Shown here: piece after piece, positions 34,297-43,643 of the stretch
Numbering within the stretch: the first letter of the stretch is position 1
Layout of the letters: every line of letters starts with the position of its first letter
Assembly (NCBI GenBank): GCA_022843845.1
Contig: JALHMW010000003.1
Location: 62,001 to 126,000, forward strand
Direction: 5' to 3'
Source of the DNA: Archangium sp.
GTDB taxonomy: Bacteria > Myxococcota > Myxococcia > Myxococcales > Myxococcaceae
Length of the DNA: 64,000 bases
Notes under the pieces: model-generated
Databases searched by the model: none
Told to the model about the DNA's origin: nothing
What the model saw: the letters and a program-made list of their open reading frames with translations, nothing else
Made by a program: the position numbers and the translations under genes

Positions 34297-36867
34297 ATGT
34301 CGACGACGGCGCGGGCTCCAGTGAACGAAGAGGAGTTCCTCGGAGCCCTCTACAAGGGCGGCGAGCTGCTCGCGGCCGGGAAGATCGTCGAGGCGCGCTC
34401 CTTTCTCGAGAAGGCACACCAGCTCGCGCCGAAGAACGAGAAGGCGCAGAACCTGCTCGGCCTCACCTACTTCAAGCTCGGCCTGTTCGATCAGGCCTCT
34501 GACATCTACGAGAAGCTCGTTCGCGAGAACCCGGCCGACCCGACGCTGCGGGTGAACCTGGGTCTCGTGTACCTGAAGACCAACAACCTGCCCCGGTGCA
34601 TCAAGGAGTTCGAGACCGCGACGGACCTCGAGCCCGATCACAAGAAGGCGCACAACTACCTCGGCCTCGCGCTCGCCCAGGCCGGTGACTACGCGAAGGC
34701 AAGAGAGCACTTCGTGCTCGCCGGCAGTGAGCAGATGGCCGAGAAGATGGGCCGGGCGCTGACGGCCAGGGTCGAGAGCGCTCCGTCGAACCACGGGCTG
34801 GTCGTTCCACCGGCGCCCGCGGCCGTCGCGCAGGCCGTCACCTCCCAGCCCGCGCAGCTGATCACCCCGAGGCCCTCGGGTCCGCCGGCCCCGCTGCCTC
34901 CCGCCTCGCCGCCTGAAGAGGAGATCGAGGTGATGAGCGAGTCGGAGGTGATGGACGCCGACGTCGTCTCGGGTGAGCAGGTAATTCCCATCGAGCAGCT
35001 GATGGTCACGCGACCGGCCCCTGTTCCGGAGCCCCTCGATGATTCGGGCCCGCTGGAAGGCGCACCGATCGAAGACGCACCGATCGAAGAAGCGCCAGTC
35101 GAAGCCGTGCCCCTCGAAATCTCGGAGGATCGGCCTGTCGAGTTCACCGAAGAGCGACCGCTCGAGCCGATGCCAGCCGAGATCGACATCGCGCCGCCCG
35201 CGCCGTCTGGCCCGCGGCTCGACCGTGACTGGGGCGCGCAGTTCGGAATGGAGCCCGAAGCCTCGGCGCCTGCGGAAGTCGAGCCGACCGCCGATGAGCT
35301 CCCGATGATCGACGTCGAGTCCGAGGTGTCGACGCAGAAAATCTGGGTGGCGCCCCTCGTCAACAGCTGGGACTCCGCGTCGGGTATGACGCCCCCTCCT
35401 CCTTCGGCTCCGGGCGAGCGCTCGGTCAACGTCGATCCTTCCGCGTTCGTCGGCTCGCCGAGCCCCGTGCCGCAGATGGAGACGGCGCTCGACCCTGCCG
35501 CGGAAGATCCGCTCTGGAATGCCGCGAAGTCGGCCTCGGGCGGCACCGCCGAGCCTGCGCCGGTCGCCGAATCGTCGACTGACTGGAACACCCCGCCGGA
35601 CCCGAGCCAGGAGATGAACTTCTCCGACGTCGCGCCGCAGGAGGCCGCCGCGCCCGACGCGCCATCGTGGTCCGAGCCGTCGACCGAAGCGTCGTGGGAG
35701 CAGCCCGCCCCGGAGCAGCCGCCGTACGATGCCGCTGGCGCGGAGAGCCAGTCTGTCGAGCAGCAGGCGGCAGTCGAGCAACCGGCCGCAGAGCAGCAGG
35801 CATGGGCAGACGAGCAGAGCTCCGTTCAGGTCGAACAACAGGCGTGGGACGCGCCACCAGCCGAGCAGCAGACGTGGGATGCGCAGACGGCCGAACAGCA
35901 GAGCACTGCGCCGGTGGACCAGCAGACATGGGACGCCCCTCCCGCCGAGCAACACACCTGGGACGCTCCGGTCGAGCAGCAGACGTGGGACGCCTCGGCC
36001 GAGCAGCAGCCCGACGCCCAGCAGGCCTCCGGTGGCGACCAACAGACGTGGGAACAACAGCCCGCAGATGCACAACCCACTGCTCCCGACGACCTCGCGC
36101 GCCCGACGGCCCCGGGCTGGTCCGATGCGCCGCCGCCCGTCGAGCCTTCCTGGGTCGCGCAGCCGCTGTCCGAGTTCACCCCCGACACCCCTCCCACGCC
36201 TGTCCAGCCCCCGCCCAGCGCACCGGGTCGCGGCTACACCCCGATGGAAGCGCGCACCCTCGTCGAGCTGGGCGCCAGCACGAGCGACATCGAGCAGCCT
36301 CAGGCCGGCCCCTTCCACGTCGGCCCGCACGGCCTCGCCGTCACCGTCAATGGCGAGATGCTGACCCGCATGACGAACCTCGTGGCGATCGTCGGCAGCG
36401 TCACCGCGCACCCCGAGAACCGCCGCGCTCGTGGCCGCGCCGTCGAGCAGCCGTTCGGTGAAGGCCCTGCCCAGATGCAGCGGCTGACAGGGCATGGCGT
36501 CGTGCACCTCGAGATGGGCGGCGCGCGCTTCCACGCGCTCGATCTCAACGACGACAGCGCCTACCTGCGCGAGGAGCACGTCTTCGGCTTCGAAGAGACG
36601 ATCGGCTTCGAGCACGGCCACCTCAGCGAAGACGGCATCAAGGTCGGTCTCGATCTCGTTCACCTCTCGGGAGACGGCCGCGTGTTGCTCCAGCTCGGCG
36701 GCGCGATGAAGTCGCTCGCGATCCCTCCGGGCTCTCCGATGATGGTGCCGCTGCAGCGCCTCGTCGGCTGGTTCGGTCGCGTCTCTCCACGTCTCACCGG
36801 CTTCGCGGGCCAGGGCGCCGTCGAGCTCACCGGCGACGGCTTCGCGCTGCTGGTCACACCAGGGTGA
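34297..36867 (+). CDS. TPR protein with Gln/Trp repeats and C-terminal AIM24-like domain
   Basis: An 856-residue cytoplasmic protein. Residues about 12-155 are TPR helices (for example KAQNLLGLTYFKLGLFDQASDIYEKL). A long Pro/Glu/Ala linker follows. Residues about 505-590 hold about ten short imperfect repeats of the form EQQ(T/A)WDA (coding bases about 35810-36060). Residues about 660-856 match the AIM24/tubby-like beta domain (FHVGPHGLAVTVNGEMLTRM, VVHLEMGGARFHAL, GDGFALLVTPG). AIM24-like proteins occur in many myxobacteria; the role is unknown. GGGGAA precedes the ATG. Confidence 0.7.
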   Translation: MSTTARAPVNEEEFLGALYKGGELLAAGKIVEARSFLEKAHQLAPKNEKAQNLLGLTYFKLGLFDQASDIYEKLVRENPADPTLRVNLGLVYLKTNNLPRCIKEFETATDLEPDHKKAHNYLGLALAQAGDYAKAREHFVLAGSEQMAEKMGRALTARVESAPSNHGLVVPPAPAAVAQAVTSQPAQLITPRPSGPPAPLPPASPPEEEIEVMSESEVMDADVVSGEQVIPIEQLMVTRPAPVPEPLDDSGPLEGAPIEDAPIEEAPVEAVPLEISEDRPVEFTEERPLEPMPAEIDIAPPAPSGPRLDRDWGAQFGMEPEASAPAEVEPTADELPMIDVESEVSTQKIWVAPLVNSWDSASGMTPPPPSAPGERSVNVDPSAFVGSPSPVPQMETALDPAAEDPLWNAAKSASGGTAEPAPVAESSTDWNTPPDPSQEMNFSDVAPQEAAAPDAPSWSEPSTEASWEQPAPEQPPYDAAGAESQSVEQQAAVEQPAAEQQAWADEQSSVQVEQQAWDAPPAEQQTWDAQTAEQQSTAPVDQQTWDAPPAEQHTWDAPVEQQTWDASAEQQPDAQQASGGDQQTWEQQPADAQPTAPDDLARPTAPGWSDAPPPVEPSWVAQPLSEFTPDTPPTPVQPPPSAPGRGYTPMEARTLVELGASTSDIEQPQAGPFHVGPHGLAVTVNGEMLTRMTNLVAIVGSVTAHPENRRARGRAVEQPFGEGPAQMQRLTGHGVVHLEMGGARFHALDLNDDSAYLREEHVFGFEETIGFEHGHLSEDGIKVGLDLVHLSGDGRVLLQLGGAMKSLAIPPGSPMMVPLQRLVGWFGRVSPRLTGFAGQGAVELTGDGFALLVTPG

Positions 36868-36871
36868 CGTG

Positions 36872-37603
36872 ATGGATCGCGAGACGGCTCAGAAGCTGAA
36901 GCACGAAGCGCGCCTGCGGAAGCGGGAAGAGAAGGCCCGCAAGAAGGCCGACAAGCTGACGCGGAAAGCCGAGCGCAAGACGCGAGTCCCCTCTGCGCTG
37001 CTCAAGGAGTTCTGGAACCTCCCCAACATGCTGACGATGGGCCGCATCGCGCTCATCCCGCTCTTCGTCTGGTTCACCTACGACGCCGACCCGCTCTACT
37101 CGTACCTCGCCGCCGCGCTCTTCACGCTGGCGGCCATCACCGACGTCATCGACGGCTTCCTCGCGCGACGCTGGAACATGATCACCGTCGTCGGAAAGCT
37201 GCTCGACCCACTCGCCGACAAGCTGATCGTGCTGGCGGCGCTGGTGATGATGGTGCGCCTGGGCCGCATTCACGCGTGGATCGTGATCGTGTTGCTCTCC
37301 CGCGAGTTCATCGTCACGGGCCTTCGGCAGATCGCCGCGAGCGAAGGCATGGTGATCGCCGCCGGGCAGGAGGGCAAGTGGAAGACGTCGCTGCAGCTCG
37401 TCGGCATCGTCTCGCTCTGCATCCACTACACCCACCCGATGTTCTTCCTCTTCGCGTGGCACGACGTCGACTTCAACCTGGTGGGCAAGTTCATGGTCTA
37501 CCTGTCGACGGCGTTCTCGGTGTGGAGCGCGGGGGTCTACTTCCAGGCGTTCCTCAAGATGCTCTCGACACGCGGTCAGCCGTCCGCGCCGCCGGTCTCC
37601 TGA
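36872..37603 (+). CDS. pgsA: CDP-diacylglycerol-glycerol-3-phosphate 3-phosphatidyltransferase
   Basis: A 243-residue membrane enzyme. The CDP-alcohol phosphatidyltransferase signature is complete: DVIDGFLARRWNMITVVGKLLDPLADK (D-x2-DG-x2-AR-x8-G-x3-D-x3-D). LPNMLTMGRIALIP before it is typical of PgsA. It makes phosphatidylglycerol phosphate in the inner membrane. The first 40 residues are an unusual Lys/Arg-rich helix (MDRETAQKLKHEARLRKREEKA), longer than in most PgsA proteins and likely on the cytoplasmic face. GTG 36869 is an alternative start. Confidence 0.92.
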   Translation: MDRETAQKLKHEARLRKREEKARKKADKLTRKAERKTRVPSALLKEFWNLPNMLTMGRIALIPLFVWFTYDADPLYSYLAAALFTLAAITDVIDGFLARRWNMITVVGKLLDPLADKLIVLAALVMMVRLGRIHAWIVIVLLSREFIVTGLRQIAASEGMVIAAGQEGKWKTSLQLVGIVSLCIHYTHPMFFLFAWHDVDFNLVGKFMVYLSTAFSVWSAGVYFQAFLKMLSTRGQPSAPPVS

Positions 37604-37659
37604 GAATTCTCTCATCGAAGGTTCAGGGACCCCGGGCGCCCAGCCGTTAGGACTGGGGG

Positions 37660-38856
37660 ATGATCGCGTGGTTCCTGATGGTGACGGTGCCTGCCCAGGC
37701 GCTGAGCTTCGAGCAGACCCTGTCGCTGGCCGACGCCTCGCCCTCGCTCAGCGCCGCGTCGACCGCCATCGAGCGACGGCGGGCCCTCGCCGAGGTGATT
37801 CCCTGGCTGACGGCGAACCCATCGGTGCTCGTGCAGCCTGGCGGCCGTCGCATGGCACAGGGAACGTTCGGGCCTGAGCTGTACCTGGGCCTCTCGCAAG
37901 AGGTGAGCCTCGCAGGGGCAGGCGTCGCCAGGCGCGCAGCGGCGATGGCCGAGGTGGACGCAGACACCGAGGAGCGGGCCGTGCTCCGGCGAGGGCTCGT
38001 GATCGCAGCGGCGCAGGCGTGGCTCTCGTTGTGGGCCGCGCAGGTGGCCCTCGAGGCGGCCCGAGCCGAGCTCACCCTGACGAAGGAATGGCAAGCCCGC
38101 GTGGCGAAGGGCGCGGCGGTCGGCGGCTTCACGCGCGTCGATGTCGCGGTGGCCAACGCCTACCAGGCCGAAGCACACCTCACTGCGCTGTCGCTCGAAG
38201 GTGAGGCCTTCGTCAGAGGCGTGCAGCTGAACCGCGTGGTGGGGCGCGATGCCAATCGGCCCGCGGTCGCGACAGCCGCGCTGCCTGTCGTGACGATCGA
38301 CGACGAGCGCGTGAGTCACGTGACCGAAACGGCTGAGACCAGCCCGCCGGTGCGCTCCGCGAAGGCCACGGTCGAGGTCGAACGTCTCAAGGAGCGCGAA
38401 GCCGAGGCGTCGCGAGGCACGTCGCTCCAGGTCGGCGCGCTGGCGTGGAGGGAAGGTGCTGGCGATCTCGCCGCCGTCGCGTCGCTGCAGCTCACCCTGC
38501 CCGTCTTCGAGCGCGCGCAACGGGAACGATCGGTCGCGGCTGCGGCGCTGAGCCGGGCCGAAGGCCGCACCCTCACCGCCCTCGCCGATGAACGGGCCGA
38601 ACGGGTCGATGCGCTCCACGAGCTCGAGCACAGCCTCGAGACGCTGCGGGTGGTCGAGGACGAGCTGCTCCCGGCCTCGCGTGAGGCGCTCGACGGCATG
38701 CAGCGCCGCTTCGACGCTGGCGAGGCCACGGCGCAGGAGCTCGTGCTGACGCGCCGCGCCCTGATGTCGACGAAAGCCCGTCACGCGCGCGCACAGGCCG
38801 ACGTCGTCTTCGCCCGTTTCCATCTGGCCATGTTGACGTCTGAGGTGACGCGATGA
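37660..38856 (+). CDS. TolC-family outer membrane efflux protein
   Basis: A 398-residue outer-membrane channel of the OEP family, here the CzcC/CusC-like partner of an RND pump. A signal (MIAWFLMVTVPAQA) is followed by the long helices of the periplasmic barrel (for example AVLRRGLVIAAAQAWLSLWAAQVALEAARAEL) and the repeat half (LHELEHSLETLRVVEDELLPASREALDGMQRRFDAGEATAQELVLTRRAL). Its stop overlaps the adaptor start by four bases (ATGA), forming a tripartite operon. Confidence 0.82.
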   Translation: MIAWFLMVTVPAQALSFEQTLSLADASPSLSAASTAIERRRALAEVIPWLTANPSVLVQPGGRRMAQGTFGPELYLGLSQEVSLAGAGVARRAAAMAEVDADTEERAVLRRGLVIAAAQAWLSLWAAQVALEAARAELTLTKEWQARVAKGAAVGGFTRVDVAVANAYQAEAHLTALSLEGEAFVRGVQLNRVVGRDANRPAVATAALPVVTIDDERVSHVTETAETSPPVRSAKATVEVERLKEREAEASRGTSLQVGALAWREGAGDLAAVASLQLTLPVFERAQRERSVAAAALSRAEGRTLTALADERAERVDALHELEHSLETLRVVEDELLPASREALDGMQRRFDAGEATAQELVLTRRALMSTKARHARAQADVVFARFHLAMLTSEVTR

Positions 38857-39890
38857 ACCGCCTGATCGCCTTGAGCCTGCTCGCCGTCGCCTGTGACAAA
38901 GCGCCAGCGCCACCCACGACGCCAGCGGCTCCACTGACGGCCACCAGCGCGACGACACGGTGGGTCGACACCCGCAGCGCCGAAGACACTGCCCTGCTCG
39001 AAGCGCCAGCCCGCGTATTGGCCAGCCCCGAAGGCCTCGCCTCGATCGCTCCGCCGCTGCAGGCGCGAGTCGTCAGAGTCCGCGTCCGCCCGGGGCAGCG
39101 CGTGGAAGCCGGAGAACCGCTCATCGACGTGTTGATGCCGGAGCTCCTGCACGCGGCCGGCGATCTCGCTGGCGAACAACTGAAGGTCGACGCGTACGCC
39201 CGGCGACGAGCGCAGCTCGAGCTCCTCAAGAGCGAGGGCCTGGTCCGGCTCGCCGAGCTGGCAGAGGTCGAGGCCCAGCTGGCGACGGCGCGGGCCGACG
39301 CCCAGGCCGCTCGGGCGACACTGCGAGCCTCAGGGGTCTCGGACAAGCAGGCCGAGGGGCTGGTGACGGGTGACGGCGTGTTGTCGCTGCGCGCACCGAT
39401 CGCCGGTCTCGTCACCGCCGTCGACGCCACGCGTGGCGAAGTCAGGGATCCCGCAGGCCGCCCGCTCGCGCAGCTCGTCGGGGTCGGTGAAGGCCGGGTC
39501 GAGGCGCGGTTGCCGTCGACCCCGAGCGAGGGAGCGCGCTTCTCCTTTCACTCGGGAGCGCTGGTCCTGCCCGTCGAGCTCATCTCCGTCTCTCCGCGAT
39601 TCGAGCCCTCTGACGGCTCGCGGCTGGCGTGGTTCTCGGCGCTCGCTGACGGCGGGGTTCTTCCCATCGGCTCGACGGGGCGCGTGCGGGTCTCGGCCGA
39701 TGCGTCGTGGCGGGTGGTGCCGTCACGCGCGCTGCTCGAGAGCGGCGAGAGGGTTCAGGTTCGCCAGCGGACCGGCACCGGCTCTTCGTTGATCGACGTT
39801 CGCGTCATCGCGCGCAGCGGCGCCGAAGCGGTCGTCGTCGGGCTCGAGCCGGGCACGCAGGTCGCGGCCGACGGCACGGAGTCTCCATGA
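38853..39890 (+). CDS. RND efflux membrane-fusion lipoprotein (CzcB/CusB-like)
   Basis: A 345-residue periplasmic adaptor. The signal MNRLIALSLLAVAC ends in a lipobox (LAVAC), so it is lipid-anchored. Barrel-sandwich and hairpin parts appear: EGLASIAPPLQARVVRVRVRPGQRVEAGEPL and a helical hairpin AYARRRAQLELLKSEGLV, ending in the beta-barrel DVRVIARSGAEAVVVGLEPGTQV. It links the RND pump and the outer-membrane channel. ATGA overlaps link it to both neighbours. Metal specificity is not evident from this subunit. Confidence 0.83.
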   Translation: MNRLIALSLLAVACDKAPAPPTTPAAPLTATSATTRWVDTRSAEDTALLEAPARVLASPEGLASIAPPLQARVVRVRVRPGQRVEAGEPLIDVLMPELLHAAGDLAGEQLKVDAYARRRAQLELLKSEGLVRLAELAEVEAQLATARADAQAARATLRASGVSDKQAEGLVTGDGVLSLRAPIAGLVTAVDATRGEVRDPAGRPLAQLVGVGEGRVEARLPSTPSEGARFSFHSGALVLPVELISVSPRFEPSDGSRLAWFSALADGGVLPIGSTGRVRVSADASWRVVPSRALLESGERVQVRQRTGTGSSLIDVRVIARSGAEAVVVGLEPGTQVAADGTESP

Positions 39891-42800
39891 TCCGCCGGCT
39901 GGTCGAGTTCTCGGTGGACGCGCGTGGCTGGGTGACTGGGATCACGCTGCTCCTCGCGGGCGCCGCGCTCGTGGTCGGCCTGCAACTGCGCCTCGACGCC
40001 CTGCCCGATCTCACCAACAACCAGGTGATCGTCCTGACGCCGAGCCCGGGCCTCACGCCAGAAGAGGTCGAGCGGCTGATCACGCGGCCCATCGAGGTCG
40101 CGCTCGGCGGAGTGGCTGATCTCGTCGAGCAGCGCAGCCTCTCGTTGTCCGGCATCTCGTCGGTGACGGTGATCTTCGAGAAGAGCGTCTCGCCGTGGCT
40201 CGCGCGGCAGATGATCGCAGAGCGCCTCACCAGCCTCGAACTCCCCACGGCGGCCAAGCCAGAGCTCGCGCCCCTCACCGGCGGCCTGGGAGAGATCTTC
40301 CACCTCACGTTGTCATCGCCTTCCCGAACGCCCGCGGAGCTGCTCGAGCTGGCGACGTACCGGGTCGCGCCGCTGCTCAAGTCGGTCTCTGGCGTCGTCG
40401 AGGTGAACTCGTGGGGCGGCGCCCAACGCACGTGGGACGTCATCGCCGACGACGCGCGGCTCTCGGCGCGCGGCCTCACGCTCTCGCAGCTCAAGACGGC
40501 GCTCGAAGGCGCGACGGGCGTGTCGACCGGTGGCGCCCTGCCCTCAGGCCCGACCCAGGTGCTGCTGCGTGGGCAGGCGCGGCCCGCCACGCCCGGTGAG
40601 TTCGGCGCGGCGTTCGTGTCCGGCAACTCGGTGCGTGTCGGCGACGTGGCCGAGGTGCGCGAAGGCGCGCGGCTGCGGCTCGGCGCAGCGACGGCGAACG
40701 GACAGGGCGAGACGCTGTACCTGATGGCCCAGATGCTCCGCGACGCCAACGCACTCGAGGTGATGGATCGCCTGCACGCGCGCATGCCCGAGGTCCGCAA
40801 GGTGCTCCCGGACGACGTGCGCATCGACGTCGTCTACGACCGCTCGACCCTGGTGAAGGCCACGCTCAAGACGGTGGCGTTGAACCTGCTCGAAGGCGGA
40901 CTGCTCGTGGTGATCGTCCTGCTCCTTTTCCTTGGGAGCGTTCGCGCGGGGTTGATCGTCGCCAGCGTCATTCCACTCTCGATGGCCTTCGCGACGGCGG
41001 CGATGGCGCTGCTCGACATTCCCGGCAACCTGATGAGCCTCGGCGCGCTCGACTTCGGCCTGCTCGTCGACGGCGCCGTGGTGCTCGTCGAAGGGCTCTT
41101 CCACGGCCTCTCGCGGCAGGAAGGCACCCTGGCGCCGACGGAGCTGCGAGCACGAATTCGCGCCATCTCGGCGAAGAGCGCGCGGCCGGTGTTCTTCTCG
41201 GTGCTCGTCATCCTCCTCGTGTACGTGCCGGTGCTCTCGCTCACCGGCGTGGATGGGACGCTGTTTCGACCGATGGCGCTGACGGTGGTGTTCGCCCTCG
41301 GCGCGGCGTTGGTGCTGTCGCTGACCTGGGTGCCTGCGGTGGCGTCGCTCGTGCTGCGCCAGAAGGACGTGCCGCACCGCCCGCCTCCGCTCGTCCGCTT
41401 CGTCGACTGGGCGTACCCGAAGATCCTGGCGCCCGGGCTCAAGCGTCGGCCCGCCGTCGTCGCAGGTGCGGTCGCGATGCTGGTCGTCGGCGTGATGCTC
41501 GGCCGCACGCTCGGCGTCGAGTTCACCCCCCAGCTCGACGAGGGCGACCTCATCATCCAGACCGTGCGCGCCCCTGACATCTCGCTCGAAGAAGCGGTGA
41601 AGGCAGCGACGAGGACCGAGGCGCGCGTTCGCGGAGCGTTTCCCGAGGTGGCGCAGATCGTCTCTCGCATCGGGAGCCCGGCGGTCGCGACCGATCTGAT
41701 GAGCATCGATCTGGCCGACGTCTTCGTGAAGCTCCACCCGCCAGAGATGTGGAGGCCGGGCATGACGAAGACACGACTGACCGAAGAGCTGGAGGCGCTG
41801 CTCCGTCGCGAGGAGCCCGAGATGGAGGCGTCGTTCACCCAGCCCATTCAGATGCGCTTCAACGAGCTGCTTGGGGGCGCCGTCACGGACGTCGCGGTGT
41901 CGATCTACGGCGACGATCTGGGAGCGCTGCGCAGGACGGCCGACGCCGTCGCGGCCCGCATCGAGCAGGTGCCCGGGGCCGCCGACGTGCGGGTGCTCGC
42001 GCCCCCGTTCGTGCCGCTGATCACCGTGCGGCCACGAGCGCTCGACGCCGCGACGGCAGGATTCTCGTCGAGAGACGTGCTGGACGCGATTCAGGCTGCG
42101 CGCGTCGGCCTCGACGTCGGCCTCACCTTCGACGGCCCGGTGCCGATTCCGCTGCGGCTCAAGACGGCTGGCGCGACCGACGCATGGAGCCTCGACAGTC
42201 TGCCGCTCCCCGTCGCGGCTGGCGGCGCCGTTCCGCTCTCGCGCGTCGCCGACGTGATCCGCACCGAAGGGCCTGCGCTCATCTCGCGGCGCAACGGCGA
42301 ACGTCGCCTCGTGGTTGGCTTCAACGTGCGTGGCGCCGATCTCGGCTCGGCGGTCGCGGGAGCACAAGCGGCCGTCGATGGCGTGAAGCTGCCCTCGGGA
42401 TTCCGGCTCGAGTGGGGCGGGCAATACGAGAGCCTCACCGAAGCCTCGCGCCGGCTCGCGCTCGTCGTGCCCGTCGTCCTCCTCGGAATCCTCGCGCTCC
42501 TCGCCTTCACCTTCTCGCGCCTGCGCCCTGCCATCTTCGTCTTTTCGCTCGTCCCGTTCGCGGGCATCGGTGGCGCGGCGTCGTTGTGGGCGCGTAGCAT
42601 GCCGGTGTCGCTCCCCGCGGCGATCGGCTTCATCGCGCTCTCTGGCATCGCGGTGATGAACGGCGTGGTCTGGGTCTCTCGCGCGCTGGAGCTCGTCGAT
42701 GAAGGCATGCCAGCCGACGCCGCCTCCGAACGCGCCGCCCGGGAGCGCGCTCGCCCCGTCTTGATGACCGCGCTCGTGGCAGCGTTCGGGTTCCTCCCGA

Positions 42801-42955
42801 TGATGATCGCGACGGGCGTCGGCGCCGAGGTGCAGCGGCCATTGGCGACGGTCGTGGTTGGCGGTCTCGCCTCGTCGACGTTGCTGACGCTCCTCGTGCT
42901 GCCGGCGCTCTTTCCCGTGGTGGTCGGCGCTCGCAGGCGTCGAGGGGAGGCGTAA
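39887..42955 (+). CDS. Heavy-metal RND efflux pump (CzcA/CusA-like)
   Basis: A 1022-residue inner-membrane pump of the HME-RND family, full length. It has the conserved N-terminus, LDALPDLTNNQVIVLTPSPGLTPEEVERLITRPIE, two large periplasmic loops and 12 TM segments. In TM4 it reads ALDFGLLVDGAVVLVEGL, with the proton-relay residues D, D and E of CzcA-type pumps (rather than the CusA pattern). I infer export of a divalent cation (Zn, Co, Cd or Ni), but metal choice needs tests. Four-base overlap upstream; it ends two bases before the regulator start. Confidence 0.88.
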   Translation: MIRRLVEFSVDARGWVTGITLLLAGAALVVGLQLRLDALPDLTNNQVIVLTPSPGLTPEEVERLITRPIEVALGGVADLVEQRSLSLSGISSVTVIFEKSVSPWLARQMIAERLTSLELPTAAKPELAPLTGGLGEIFHLTLSSPSRTPAELLELATYRVAPLLKSVSGVVEVNSWGGAQRTWDVIADDARLSARGLTLSQLKTALEGATGVSTGGALPSGPTQVLLRGQARPATPGEFGAAFVSGNSVRVGDVAEVREGARLRLGAATANGQGETLYLMAQMLRDANALEVMDRLHARMPEVRKVLPDDVRIDVVYDRSTLVKATLKTVALNLLEGGLLVVIVLLLFLGSVRAGLIVASVIPLSMAFATAAMALLDIPGNLMSLGALDFGLLVDGAVVLVEGLFHGLSRQEGTLAPTELRARIRAISAKSARPVFFSVLVILLVYVPVLSLTGVDGTLFRPMALTVVFALGAALVLSLTWVPAVASLVLRQKDVPHRPPPLVRFVDWAYPKILAPGLKRRPAVVAGAVAMLVVGVMLGRTLGVEFTPQLDEGDLIIQTVRAPDISLEEAVKAATRTEARVRGAFPEVAQIVSRIGSPAVATDLMSIDLADVFVKLHPPEMWRPGMTKTRLTEELEALLRREEPEMEASFTQPIQMRFNELLGGAVTDVAVSIYGDDLGALRRTADAVAARIEQVPGAADVRVLAPPFVPLITVRPRALDAATAGFSSRDVLDAIQAARVGLDVGLTFDGPVPIPLRLKTAGATDAWSLDSLPLPVAAGGAVPLSRVADVIRTEGPALISRRNGERRLVVGFNVRGADLGSAVAGAQAAVDGVKLPSGFRLEWGGQYESLTEASRRLALVVPVVLLGILALLAFTFSRLRPAIFVFSLVPFAGIGGAASLWARSMPVSLPAAIGFIALSGIAVMNGVVWVSRALELVDEGMPADAASERAARERARPVLMTALVAAFGFLPMMIATGVGAEVQRPLATVVVGGLASSTLLTLLVLPALFPVVVGARRRRGEA

Positions 42956-42956
42956 G

Positions 42957-43643
42957 GTGCAGCCCGTGAAGCTGCTGCTGGTCGAAGACGAAGCCCAGAT
43001 GGCGAGGCTGCTGCAACGCGGGCTCTCGGAAGAAGGCCATCAGGTCGACGTCTGCTCGCGCGGCGAGGACGCGCTGATTCAAGCCGCCAACGTCTCGTAC
43101 GACGCGATCGTCCTCGACTGGTCGTTGCCCGATCTCGACGGCGTGTCGGTGCTCCGGCAGTGGCGTGAGAGCGGGCTGTCGACGCCGGTGCTGATGCTGA
43201 CGGCGCGCGGCTCGACGGGTGAGAAGGTGACGGGCCTGCGCGCGGGCGCAGACGACTACCTCGTCAAGCCGTTCGACTTCGACGAGCTGCTCGCGCGACT
43301 CGAGGCGCTGGCACGACGCGGCGCAGGGACGAACGCCTCGGCGCAGCTCGGCTCGGTGTCGCTCGATGCGAAGCGCCGCTGCCTGGCGCGCTCCGGAGCC
43401 GAGGTGACGCTCACCGCGCGTGAGTTCGCGCTGGCGAATGAGCTGTGGAGCCACGCAGGCGACGTGCTGTCCCGTTCGCGCCTCCTCTCCTCGGTCTGGG
43501 GCACCGACTTCGACGGCCTGCCCAACGTGGTGGACGTCTACGTCGGCTACCTGCGCACGAAGCTGTCGGAACTCGGCGCCGACGACATCGAGATCGCCGC
43601 GGTGCGAGGCATCGGCTACCGGCTGCGCAAGGTGACGCAGTGA
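42957..43643 (+). CDS. OmpR/PhoB-family response regulator
   Basis: A 228-residue two-domain regulator with a GTG start. The receiver has VEDEAQMARLL with the acidic pocket, the phosphorylation Asp in AIVLDWSLPDLDG, and the switch Lys in YLVKPFDFDELL. The winged-helix DNA-binding domain is at residues about 130-228 (TAREFALANELWSHAGDVLSRSRLL, VYVGYLRTKLSEL). It overlaps the sensor kinase by four bases (GTGA) and follows the RND pump by one base, so it likely controls the metal-efflux operon. A GTG at 42966 is also possible. Confidence 0.9.
   Translation: MQPVKLLLVEDEAQMARLLQRGLSEEGHQVDVCSRGEDALIQAANVSYDAIVLDWSLPDLDGVSVLRQWRESGLSTPVLMLTARGSTGEKVTGLRAGADDYLVKPFDFDELLARLEALARRGAGTNASAQLGSVSLDAKRRCLARSGAEVTLTAREFALANELWSHAGDVLSRSRLLSSVWGTDFDGLPNVVDVYVGYLRTKLSELGADDIEIAAVRGIGYRLRKVTQ

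Noticed and set aside
34294-36663. A 789-codon minus-strand open frame
   Set aside because: Antisense to the TPR/AIM24-like gene; low-complexity Gly/Arg/Leu composition typical of a shadow.
40544-42424. A 626-codon minus-strand open frame
   Set aside because: Antisense to the RND pump gene; no domain.
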